Assembly: GCF_037658235.1 (NCBI RefSeq)
Contig: NZ_JBBJLN010000009.1
Coordinates: 1-64,000 of the forward strand
Reading direction: 5' to 3'
Source of the DNA: Yunchengibacter salinarum
GTDB taxonomy: Bacteria; Pseudomonadota; Alphaproteobacteria; Sphingomonadales; Kordiimonadaceae
DNA length: 64,000 nucleotides
Shown: one piece after another, positions 8,418 through 15,881 of the stretch
Position numbering within the stretch: the first letter of the stretch is position 1
Layout of the letters: the number at the start of each line of letters is the position of its first letter
Notes under the pieces: model-generated
Told to the model about the DNA's origin: nothing
What the model saw: only the letters and a program-made list of their open reading frames with translations
Databases searched by the model: none
Position numbers and translations under genes: made by a program

Positions 8418-8580
8418 CACGCTTGTGCGCTCTGCGCACCGCTCCGCGAGGGCGCGGCACGCGCCGCGGGGCATGGTCATGCCCTCCGCTCATACCGCGC
8501 CGGGCGGTATGGCGGTAGATGCAACGCCACAACAGGATATCACCACACACGCTTGTGCGCTCTGCGCACCGCTCCGCGAG
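8418..8580. repeat. Patch with two identical 33-bp direct repeats and several hairpins
   Basis: The 33-bp sequence starting CACGCTTGTGCGCTCTGCGC and ending CACCGCTCCGCGAG occurs at 8418-8450 and, identically, at 8548-8580. Each copy contains the hairpin GTGCGC-TCT-GCGCAC. The 97 bp between them hold three more inverted repeats: GGCGCG-GCA-CGCGCC (8451-8465), GGGCATG-GT-CATGCCC (8469-8484) and CATACCGC-GCCGG-GCGGTATG (8491-8511). The patch fills the gap between convergent msrA and the TPR gene, where a terminator is expected, but none of the hairpins has a T-run. It looks like a small palindromic extragenic repeat cluster; other genomic copies would be needed to confirm. Confidence 0.6.
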
Positions 8581-8590
8581 CGCCGGGGCT

Positions 8591-10846
8591 TCAGCGGCCC
8601 ACGGTTTCCGGCGGACGCAGGGACAGGGAGCGTTCCAGCCAGTCATCCACGTCCAGGCGGTCTCCCGCCAGTGCGTGGGCGCGGGACTTGGCGGCGCGGG
8701 CGCGATCATTGGCCCCCTGACGGTCCATCAGGGCCCACATCAGCGCCCAGCTTTCAAAGCACCGTGGCTCCAGATCGATGGCACGCTCAAAAGCCTGCTC
8801 CGCCAGTGCCTGATCATGGTTGGACAGCATCAGGAAACAGCCATAAGCCCGCCAGCTTGCGCCGCAGTCGGGATCAATTTCCAATGACCGCTCGAAATGC
8901 GCCGCCGCCCGGACCACATCGCCCTGAACCCAGCGCAACAGCCCCACATCAGCCTCCGCCAGGCCACAGGCAGGGTCCAGCTTGCGGGCGGTGAGCAGGG
9001 CTTCTTCCGCCGCTTCGCGGTCCTGCCCGTGAAACAGCAGCCACTGACCATACTCATGCCAGACAAAATGATCATCCGGCGCCAGAAGCACCGCCTGCCG
9101 CAGCCGGGCGCCCGCTTCGGCGCCCTCCCCGTCCAGATAGCGCAATACACGCCCGGCCAGCGCCTGCGCATAGGCGCTGTCATCTTCCAGTGTTACCAGC
9201 TCGGCGGCATATCCCGCCGCCAGATCCGGGCGATAAAGCCCGAACAGGGCCAGCCACACCACCTCATACAAGGCAGCCGTGTGGCCGGGCACCGCCTCCA
9301 GCACCTGTATGAACTGACCAAGCGCCGCATCCGGGTCCGCCATGCCATGCAGATACACCCGGCCCAACTGATAGCGTGCCCAGATATAATCCGGGTTGAG
9401 ATCAAGCGCCCGCAGAAGTGACGCCTCCCCGGCGGCCAGATCGCCGCGCCCTTCGGCCATCACCAGCCCCAAACAGGCATGGGCCCATTCATAATCCGGG
9501 TCCAGTACAAGGGCCTGCCGCAACAGCCCCTCCGCCCGGTCCAGATCCGGGGCGGGCTCCCCCTGTTGCGCCTTGTCAAGCGCCCCAAGGCCAAAGAATA
9601 GGCCCTGCGCCAGATGGGTCAGCACCCAGGGGTCATCCCCCGCCAGGTCCGCCGCCCGCTCCAGACAGGCGATGCCATCCGCCACATGGGGCGTTTCCTC
9701 CCACAGCAACCAACCGAGGCGGGTCATCACATCATAGTCTTCGGGCGCCCGCTCCAACGCGGCGCGGTAATGGTGCACCGCCTTTGCCGGGTCGCCCAGC
9801 GGCCCGTGAAACAGCATTCCCAGACGCGCGCGCACGCCCGCATCCTCCGGCGCCAGATTGGCCGCGCGTTCCAGCAGGCGACGGGCCTTTTCCGGGCGAC
9901 CCAGTTGCTCTTCATGGATCAGGGCCTTGTTGAACAGCGCTGCCGGGTCCTCCCCTTCCAGCGCCAGCGCCCGATCCAGCGCCTTCAGCGCCTCTCGCGG
10001 GGAATCGCCACGTATATAGCGCACCAATCCCAGATGAAACCACGCCCAGGCATAGTCCGGCGCCAGCCGCACCGCTTCGGCGAAGCAGGATTCGGCGGCG
10101 GGAATATCCTCGTTCTGGCGATACAGGGACCAGCCGAGCCAGCCATGATAAAACGGCTCCCCCGGCTCAAGGCGGATCGCTTCCCTGAGCAGGGCCTGGC
10201 CTTCGCCAGCCCGATCGAGGAAATCCGCCAGCATGATACCCAGCTTGCCCCAGGCCCAGTCATCGGTGGGATCGGCCTCCATGGCCGACCGATAGGCCGC
10301 CTCCGCCGCCTCGAAGCGATGCAGATGAACGCTGAGAATATGGGCATACTGACACCAGACCCAGCTATCATCGGGATCATGGTCCAGCACGGCCCGCCAC
10401 GCCTCCGCCGCCGCCGACCAGTTCGCCCGCGCTTCCTGGGCACGGGCCTCGGCCATCAGGCTGTCCTTTTCACCGGCGCCGCGCGCCACCGGGTCCATCA
10501 CCGGCGCCGCCCCGGATGCCGGGCCGTGCGGCACGGTGGAAGGCGCCTCGCGCCGCCCCTTCAGCGTGGGACGGTCGGACAGCGCATCCAACTGGTCACT
10601 GGCCTTGCCATCGCCGGGTGCCAGTTTCAGGGCCTGGGCATAGGCCTGGCTTGCCTCCCCCCGCCGTCCGGGCAGGGTGAAAAGACTGTCACCATAGTCC
10701 CGCCACAGATCGGCGCGATCCGGTGCCAGGCGCACAAGGTCACGAAACATGGCCGCCGCCTCTTCCTGCGCACCGCGGCGTTTCAGGCCATGGGCATGGG
10801 CACGAAAGGCGGCAATGGATTCGTCCCTGTCGGCTAGCTCGGCCAT
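8591..10846 (-). CDS. Large tetratricopeptide repeat protein
   Basis: Encodes 751 residues composed almost wholly of degenerate TPR units, at least fifteen, with the recurrent W-x-x-G/Y-A-x-F and alanine-rich pattern (for example AIRLEPGEPFYHGWLGWSLY, AVRLAPDYAWAWFHLGLVRY). No signal peptide or catalytic domain is seen, so it is a cytoplasmic protein-interaction scaffold of unknown partner. A linker of about 40 residues poor in repeats lies near residues 105-150. The start at 10846 (MAELADRDES) begins the first TPR; the longer frame to 11011 runs through the terminator hairpin and was rejected. It lies downstream of the quorum-sensing genes on the same strand. Confidence 0.85.
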   Translation of the reverse strand: MAELADRDESIAAFRAHAHGLKRRGAQEEAAAMFRDLVRLAPDRADLWRDYGDSLFTLPGRRGEASQAYAQALKLAPGDGKASDQLDALSDRPTLKGRREAPSTVPHGPASGAAPVMDPVARGAGEKDSLMAEARAQEARANWSAAAEAWRAVLDHDPDDSWVWCQYAHILSVHLHRFEAAEAAYRSAMEADPTDDWAWGKLGIMLADFLDRAGEGQALLREAIRLEPGEPFYHGWLGWSLYRQNEDIPAAESCFAEAVRLAPDYAWAWFHLGLVRYIRGDSPREALKALDRALALEGEDPAALFNKALIHEEQLGRPEKARRLLERAANLAPEDAGVRARLGMLFHGPLGDPAKAVHHYRAALERAPEDYDVMTRLGWLLWEETPHVADGIACLERAADLAGDDPWVLTHLAQGLFFGLGALDKAQQGEPAPDLDRAEGLLRQALVLDPDYEWAHACLGLVMAEGRGDLAAGEASLLRALDLNPDYIWARYQLGRVYLHGMADPDAALGQFIQVLEAVPGHTAALYEVVWLALFGLYRPDLAAGYAAELVTLEDDSAYAQALAGRVLRYLDGEGAEAGARLRQAVLLAPDDHFVWHEYGQWLLFHGQDREAAEEALLTARKLDPACGLAEADVGLLRWVQGDVVRAAAHFERSLEIDPDCGASWRAYGCFLMLSNHDQALAEQAFERAIDLEPRCFESWALMWALMDRQGANDRARAAKSRAHALAGDRLDVDDWLERSLSLRPPETVGR

Positions 10847-10990
10847 ACGCCCCTCTGGGCCCCCGCACGGGGGAAATCTGCGATGAAATCCCGGCGCCGC
10901 CCCCGAACGGGCGCGGCCTCTGGCGCATGATTGCCAGAGCACGGAACATCTTGTCGCGTCCGCTGATACAGCCGTCAAGGCGTTAAACAT

Positions 10991-11036
10991 GAAAAGGCCC
11001 GGTTCCAGCACCCTTGCGGGCGTGTAAACCGGGCCT
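10991..11036 (-). terminator. Rho-independent terminator between luxI and the TPR gene
   Basis: Perfect 10-bp stem AGGCCCGGTT (10995-11004) with AACCGGGCCT (11027-11036), 22-nt loop, followed on the minus strand by TTTT. It ends whatever is transcribed from the luxI side: luxI itself or the candidate small RNA. Confidence 0.65.
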
Positions 11037-11171
11037 CCCCCTCTCTCTGGATTGATCAGCCATCAGGCAGGATCATCCACCCTCACCGAAGCGCGCCGGT
11101 TACCCCGTACCGCCCTCTCCCCAAAAGGCGGGAACGGACCTGCTAACAGGCCGCGCGCCTGCGACTCAGTG
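10991..11171 (-). ncRNA. Candidate structured small RNA (or attenuated leader of the TPR gene)
   Basis: A promoter-terminator unit lies in the 391-bp gap between luxI and the TPR gene. The predicted transcript starts near 11170 and ends in a hairpin with a T-run near 10991. The ends can pair: CCGGCAC near the 5' end with GTGCTGG near the 3' end, and GCAGGCG with CGCCCGC with one mismatch, giving a long bulged closing helix with an open middle, reminiscent of 6S RNA but not demonstrated. I did not recognise SRP, RNase P or a known riboswitch. Alternatives are a luxI 3' UTR, or an attenuated leader for the TPR gene 145 bp downstream. Confidence 0.3.
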
Positions 11172-11176
11172 CCGGA

Positions 11177-11205
11177 AATCTACGGCCTTGTAACAAAATC
11201 GTAAA
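11177..11205 (-). promoter_or_regulatory. Candidate promoter for the small RNA or TPR gene
   Basis: On the minus strand TTTACG (11200-11205), 17-bp spacer, TAGATT (11177-11182). It lies about 30 bp after the luxI stop in an AT-richer stretch, separated from the TPR start by the 10991-11036 terminator. Confidence 0.4.
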
Positions 11206-11237
11206 CACTTTCTTTATATGCGGCGCAACACAAGCGA

Positions 11238-12104
11238 TCAGTTCAGGGTGCCGCTGTGCCCGCCTTCCCGTTCGGCCACATGATAGCGGGCCCGATGGGC
11301 CAACCCGTCGAGCGAGCTTTCCGCCCGCCGTACCACTGCCGGATTCTTCGAGGCCAGCCTGGGCATCAGGGCCTGCAATTCCTCCAGCAGATCGGTCAGA
11401 TCCGGGTCCTGATCCTTCATCTGGTCCAGCCGGTGGGCCGCGGCTTCAACGCTGTCGCTGCCATTGCCTTCAACCGGGCTCGTCCATTCCGGGAAGGGGG
11501 CTTCCACCAGCATACCGCCGTCAATGCCGTAATTATGCTGCAACAGGGCCACATCCCCCGATCGCACCGCCATGGATATGGCCACCATTTCCCCCGTTTC
11601 ATAAGGCTGAGGCAAACCGAGCGGGCGCACATCCAGCCCCGATTCGAGAAGGCGCGGCAGGAAATAGGTGTCACACACCGAGGTAAGCGTGCCGATGCCG
11701 TGACGCAGGCAGAATTCATAAAGCGCCACCATCAGCTTGCCCTTGATAAGGCGCCCCTGCGGATCGCGCGGTGATTCGTGACTGACAAAAACACGGGACA
11801 GTTCGAACACATCCGGCCCCGTGGGGGCGCTTTGCCCCGTGCACAGATGGGAAAACACATCGCTCAGCATGTGCGGGGCGGAACTGGGCACCAGCCGAAG
11901 CCCGCCCTCCAGCGCCTGGTCCGAATCCAGCGCCATCAGATATATGGCATCCTGATGATCGAACTGGTCCTGCTCCCGTCCATCTTCCCGGCGCAGATCC
12001 TCCCAGCCGCGACCTTCCACATACAGGGCGTGGCGCGCGGTAAACATGGCATCCATCTGTTGGGCATACTGGCGGCGACGCGAGGGGGTGACAGCATGAA
12101 TCAT
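11238..12104 (-). CDS. Acyl-homoserine-lactone synthase with C-terminal extension
   Basis: LuxI-family enzyme that makes an AHL signal from S-adenosylmethionine and an acyl-ACP or acyl-CoA. All hallmark residues are present at nearly canonical positions: Arg24, Trp34, Glu44, Asp46, Asp49, Arg70, Phe84, Glu101 and Arg104 (EQDQFDHQDAIYL and ELSRVFVSHE). The protein has 288 residues whereas LuxI proteins are usually about 190-230; after residue 200 there is an extra segment of about 85 residues, acidic then helical and leucine-rich (DLTDLLEELQALMPRL). Start at 12104; the 12170 extension is rejected. luxR lies upstream on the same strand but has its own terminator, so luxI probably has its own promoter with the palindrome at 12224-12239. 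Confidence 0.9.
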   Translation of the reverse strand: MIHAVTPSRRRQYAQQMDAMFTARHALYVEGRGWEDLRREDGREQDQFDHQDAIYLMALDSDQALEGGLRLVPSSAPHMLSDVFSHLCTGQSAPTGPDVFELSRVFVSHESPRDPQGRLIKGKLMVALYEFCLRHGIGTLTSVCDTYFLPRLLESGLDVRPLGLPQPYETGEMVAISMAVRSGDVALLQHNYGIDGGMLVEAPFPEWTSPVEGNGSDSVEAAAHRLDQMKDQDPDLTDLLEELQALMPRLASKNPAVVRRAESSLDGLAHRARYHVAEREGGHSGTLN

Positions 12105-12223
12105 GGTTTCTCTTCCTTGTCCGGGGGTCGGATCGTCCAGACCGCCCCTGTGGCTGCGCTGGCCGGACATGGGGATCGGCCCGGCTTCCCCGAAAGGTTA
12201 AGAAACACAGGCGGGCGAGGCAC

Positions 12224-12239
12224 TGATCTGATCAGATCA
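12224..12239. promoter_or_regulatory. Perfect 16-bp palindrome, candidate lux box for luxI
   Basis: TGATCTGATCAGATCA is perfectly self-complementary and lies 120 bp upstream of the luxI start, between the luxR terminator and luxI. LuxR-type regulators bind dyad elements of 16-20 bp just upstream of the -35 of their target, so position and symmetry fit. The spacing to a definite -10 could not be fixed. Confidence 0.5.
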
Positions 12240-12303
12240 TTGCAAGGCGTATTCTGGTACAGCCGCCCCGGAAGATGCGGTGCCAGGGGTGCACCGGAAC
12301 CAC

Positions 12304-12329
12304 AAAAAACCACGCCGGAGGGGCGCGGT
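12304..12329 (-). terminator. Rho-independent terminator after luxR
   Basis: On the minus strand CCGCGCC (12322-12328) pairs with GGCGTGG (12310-12316, one G-U pair) across a 5-nt loop and is followed by TTTTTTG (12304-12309). It lies about 40 bp after the luxR stop and should separate luxR from luxI transcription. Confidence 0.7.
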
Positions 12330-12365
12330 CACACAGGATCAGGCAGAATACGGGGGAGAATGCCG

Positions 12366-13115
12366 TTAAAGGATCATCAGCTTGCGGCGGCTGGCCGTCG
12401 CCACGGCCTGGGCGCGGGTGGTCACAGACAGGCTGCGTTTGGCGGCTTCGATATGATTGTGCACGGTGGCCTCGGCAATGCCGAGAATCTGGCTGATCTC
12501 CCAGTCGGACTTGCCTTCAGCCACCCATTGCAGGCAATCCAGTTGCCGCCGGGATACGGGGCTGCCGCCGGAAAAGTCCCCGTCTTCAGGGCGAAACCCG
12601 CTCAACTCCCTGGCCTTGTTGTGCAGAAACTGGGCGGCCATGCCAAGCGCCCGGCGCACAATATCGGCGGTATCCGGGGCTTCGCCGATCATGGAAACCA
12701 TGGATACCGTGCCGTCGGATTGATGGATGGGCACCAGCAGGCCGTCTTTCAGGTGAAAATCCCGCTCCGCCTCCCGGAACATGCGTTCCGACAGGGCATT
12801 GATACGCTGACGCTCGCGTATATCGCTCCAGGTGAAGGGGTATTTGGCGATCAGTCCCTGCTGTACGGTGACATCCGCATAGACATAATCGTTTTCCCGA
12901 TAATACACGCACCAATCATGGCTCAGCTCACCGAATGCCAACCGTGGATAGAGTGGTGCCCCTGACCGATACAATTCGGCACAGCGGAAATTTTCATAGC
13001 CATAATCACGGATCAGAGCGGAAAACAGCGCCGTCAAAGTGGCGATGTCGTCTATCTCGCCCAGCGCCTCCACAAAGGCAAGAACCCGCTTTTCCAGTTC
13101 GTCATGGTCGGCCAC
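12366..13115 (-). CDS. LuxR-family quorum-sensing transcriptional regulator
   Basis: Encodes 249 residues. The N-terminal autoinducer-binding domain (about 15-165) has Trp68, Tyr72, Asp81, Trp96 and Gly125, equivalent to TraR Trp57, Tyr61, Asp70, Trp85 and Gly113; the sixth conserved residue, Pro71 of TraR, is Val82 here. The C-terminal LuxR helix-turn-helix (about 186-245) contains GKSDWEISQILGIAEATVHN. It should bind the AHL made by the adjacent LuxI and control target promoters. The start is GTG at 13115. It sits between the M20D gene (89 bp upstream, same strand) and luxI. Confidence 0.93.
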   Translation of the reverse strand: MADHDELEKRVLAFVEALGEIDDIATLTALFSALIRDYGYENFRCAELYRSGAPLYPRLAFGELSHDWCVYYRENDYVYADVTVQQGLIAKYPFTWSDIRERQRINALSERMFREAERDFHLKDGLLVPIHQSDGTVSMVSMIGEAPDTADIVRRALGMAAQFLHNKARELSGFRPEDGDFSGGSPVSRRQLDCLQWVAEGKSDWEISQILGIAEATVHNHIEAAKRSLSVTTRAQAVATASRRKLMIL

Positions 13116-13204
13116 GCAACCGCCCCGCTATAGATTCATCAAAGCCCGATGATAGCCGCCTTTGGCCAGGCGCCACAAGACACGCTTACGGGGCGCGGTC
13201 ACAG

Positions 13205-14566
13205 CTATTGCGTGTTCTCTTTCATCAGGTCGAGAACCGCGGTTGTCATGGCGCGAACCCCCTGGGGCAATGCGATTTCCACATCCGGCGCGAAAAAGGG
13301 CGAATGCAGGCTGGGTAGTGCATTGCCGCTTTCTTCCGCCTTGGCCACCGCTTCGGGTGAAGCACCGCCCAGCCAGAAGATCAGGCTGGGAATGTCGTGA
13401 CTGGTACGGCCATAAAGAGCGAAATCCTCCGCCGCCATCACCGGCGGCACCATTTCCACCCGCTCGGCTCCGAAGGTTTCCTCGAACCCGGTCTTGATAC
13501 GCCGGGTCAGCGCGGGATCGTTATAGGTGGACGGCGTGCTTTCGCTCACGCTCACATCGGGCCACTTTTCCTCCGGCATACCGACGCTCATGGCCTGGGC
13601 GCGGGCGATCCGTTCAATGCCCGATACAAGCTGGTTGCGCACGCTGTCCTTGTAGGAGCGGACGGTGAGCTGCAAATGCGCCTCGTCCGAAATGATATTG
13701 TGCTTGGTGCCCGCATGGATCGACCCCACCGTCACCACACCCGGATCGAGCGGAGAGATTTCCCGGCTCACCAGCGTTTGCAGGGCAACCACGGTCTGGC
13801 TTGCCATGATCACCGGGTCTTTCGTGGTATGGGGATAGGCCCCGTGCCCGCCTTCACCGAAGAAATGCACATCCACACTGTCCACATTGGCCAGCGCGTA
13901 TCCTTCCGTCAGGCCCAGCTTGCCGGACGGCAGGCTGGCGGATACATGCAGCGCCAGATTATAGTCCGGCAGCGGGAAATTCTCGAACAGGCCGTCTTCC
14001 AGCATGGCCTCGGCGCCGGTGACACGCTCCTCCGCGGGTTGGCCGATCATGACCAGCGTGCCGGACCACTGGTCCCTCAACGCCGCCAGCCGCCGCGCCG
14101 TGCCCACCAGCGTGGTCATGTGCAGATCATGACCGCAGGCGTGCATGACAGGCACCGTATTGCCCTGGTCGTCGGTGGTCGTCACATCGCTGGCGAAGGG
14201 CAGCCCCGTCTGCTCCTTCACCGGCAGGGCATCCAGGTCGCTGCGGACCAGCACGGTCGGGCCATCGCCATTCTTCAGCACGCCCACAAGGCCGTGACCG
14301 CCAACGCCCGTGGTTACATCAAAGCCCACATCGGACAGTTCGCGCGCCACCCGCTCCATGCTGTCCTTTTCCTGATAGGACAGTTCCGGGTTTTGATGCA
14401 GATGTACATAAAGATCATGCAGATAGCCATAATCCTGCTGCACGGCACTGGTCAGGTCGCTGTTCTGCGCGCTCACGGCACCGGAAAGCATCGGCGCCGC
14501 CATCATCCCCAGGCCAAGGGCCGCGCCACTTACCAGCCGACGCATCGGCGAAATCCCGTTCAGCAT
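13205..14566 (-). CDS. Exported M20D-family amidohydrolase
   Basis: Encodes 453 residues. A signal peptide (about 1-34, AALGLGMMAAPMLSGAVSAQ) directs it out of the cytoplasm. The mature protein is an M20D metal hydrolase of the hippurate hydrolase/aminoacylase group, with MHACGHDLHMT, the GQPAEE metal/general-base motif and the dimerisation-domain sequence FFGEGGHGAYPH. The family cleaves N-acyl amino acids and related amides. The ATG at 14566 has GGGGAGAG at good distance, favouring it over the TTG at 14581. It precedes luxR on the same strand; a role in acyl-amide turnover near an AHL system is conceivable but unsupported. Confidence 0.85.
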   Translation of the reverse strand: MLNGISPMRRLVSGAALGLGMMAAPMLSGAVSAQNSDLTSAVQQDYGYLHDLYVHLHQNPELSYQEKDSMERVARELSDVGFDVTTGVGGHGLVGVLKNGDGPTVLVRSDLDALPVKEQTGLPFASDVTTTDDQGNTVPVMHACGHDLHMTTLVGTARRLAALRDQWSGTLVMIGQPAEERVTGAEAMLEDGLFENFPLPDYNLALHVSASLPSGKLGLTEGYALANVDSVDVHFFGEGGHGAYPHTTKDPVIMASQTVVALQTLVSREISPLDPGVVTVGSIHAGTKHNIISDEAHLQLTVRSYKDSVRNQLVSGIERIARAQAMSVGMPEEKWPDVSVSESTPSTYNDPALTRRIKTGFEETFGAERVEMVPPVMAAEDFALYGRTSHDIPSLIFWLGGASPEAVAKAEESGNALPSLHSPFFAPDVEIALPQGVRAMTTAVLDLMKENTQ

Positions 14567-14723
14567 ATTAACTCTCCCCAAGCAGGTGCCATGCCGCCAT
14601 GGATCGCGCGGCGTTCCCGGCCCAGCCTAGCCGCTGGGCGCGCGCTTGCAAGGGCGGACTGCATATGCACCCCGCGCGGATCGCACCCCAATGCCGGCGC
14701 GCCCCCGAAAGCCGCCCCACCTG

Positions 14724-15878
14724 TCAGGCAAGGCCGCTGCCCTTGGGGGCCAGGGTCACATTGCGATGGGTGGCCACCGACAGGATCAGGCCGTACGCCA
14801 CCAGCCAGGTCAGCATGGCCGATCCGCCATAGGACACCAGCGGCAGCGGCACGCCGACCACCGGCAGCAGCCCCATCACCATGCCCACATTGATGAACAC
14901 ATACAGGAACAGGGTCAGGGTCAGCCCGGCGGCCAGCAGGCGGCCAAACTGGTTGCGGCAGGAAATGCTGATCAGCAGGCCATAGCCCAGAACCAGCACA
15001 TAAAGCCCAAGCAATGTGGCACCGCCCAACAGGCCGAATTCCTCCACCAGTACGGTGAAGATGAAATCGGTCTTCATCTCCGGCAGGAAGTTGAGTTGGC
15101 TCTGCGTTCCCTGAAGAAACCCCTTGCCCGTGACACCGCCGGAGCCAAGCGCGATCTTGGACTGGGTGATCTGGTAGCCGGCGCCCAGCGGGTCGGATTC
15201 CGGGTTGAGGAATGTCAACACCCTATCCTGCTGATAGGGCCGCAGAAATTGCCAGACCACCGGAATGGCCGCCAGCACGCTGATACCGGAAAGCCAGAAC
15301 AGCCACGCGGGCAGACCGGCCATGAACAGAACGGCCACAGCACCGGCGATGATGGTCAGGCCGGTGCCAAGGTCCGGCTGGCGCACCACCAGCACCATGG
15401 GAATCGCCACCAGCACCAGCGGAAACGCAAGGTTCATCAGGCGCCGGGCGGCGCCGATATCCAGCCCGTGATAATAGCGGGCCAGCGCCATCACCGTTGC
15501 AATCTTGGCCAGTTCCGACGGCTGGATGCGCATGAAGCCGAAGTCCAGCCAGCGTTGCCCCCCCATGCCGGTGGCACCCACCAGTTCCACCGCCACCAGC
15601 AGCCCCACGGCCACCAGCCAGGCGGGATAGGCAAGCGCCATCCAGATGCGGATGTCGGTCACCGCAATGGCCACCATCAGCACCAGCCCCAGCAGGAAGC
15701 GGATGAACTGGCGGGATGCCCACGGATCCCATTCACCGCCCGCAACGGAATACAGCACCGCAAAGCCGATGGCGGCAATGGCGCAACTGACCAGAATGAT
15801 GAACCAGTTCAGATCCCTGAGCTTGTGGAGAAGCGGCTTCTCCACCCGGCGCGGCGCGAATATGGTGGATGTGGCCAT
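14724..15878 (-). CDS. rodA: Rod-shape-determining SEDS glycosyltransferase RodA
   Basis: Encodes 384 residues with about ten transmembrane helices of the SEDS (FtsW/RodA/SpoVE) family. Recognisable motifs are GAQRWLDFG-like GGQRWLDFGFMRIQPSELAK, and the C-terminal PVVGVPLPLVSYGGSAML. RodA polymerises lipid II into glycan strands for side-wall growth together with PBP2. It is the last gene of the mreB-mreC-mreD-mrdA-rodA cluster, 3 bp after mrdA, and is surely co-transcribed with it. Length and motifs are ordinary. Confidence 0.97.
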   Translation of the reverse strand: MATSTIFAPRRVEKPLLHKLRDLNWFIILVSCAIAAIGFAVLYSVAGGEWDPWASRQFIRFLLGLVLMVAIAVTDIRIWMALAYPAWLVAVGLLVAVELVGATGMGGQRWLDFGFMRIQPSELAKIATVMALARYYHGLDIGAARRLMNLAFPLVLVAIPMVLVVRQPDLGTGLTIIAGAVAVLFMAGLPAWLFWLSGISVLAAIPVVWQFLRPYQQDRVLTFLNPESDPLGAGYQITQSKIALGSGGVTGKGFLQGTQSQLNFLPEMKTDFIFTVLVEEFGLLGGATLLGLYVLVLGYGLLISISCRNQFGRLLAAGLTLTLFLYVFINVGMVMGLLPVVGVPLPLVSYGGSAMLTWLVAYGLILSVATHRNVTLAPKGSGLA

Positions 15879-15881
15879 GGC

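Noticed and set aside
8418..8580. CRISPR array
   Set aside because: Only two repeat copies with one 97-bp palindromic spacer, and no cas gene nearby.
8410..8709. A 99-codon minus-strand frame through the 33-bp repeats
   Set aside because: It runs through the hairpin and repeat patch and the end of the TPR gene; peptide similarity at two places only reflects the duplicated DNA.
11037..11170. SRP (4.5S) RNA or RNase P RNA
   Set aside because: The SRP loop motif GGAAGG and the RNase P core sequences are absent; only a generic structured-RNA call is supportable.
12105..12365. Cobalamin or SAM-type riboswitch between luxR and luxI
   Set aside because: No conserved riboswitch boxes; the visible elements are a terminator and a palindrome.
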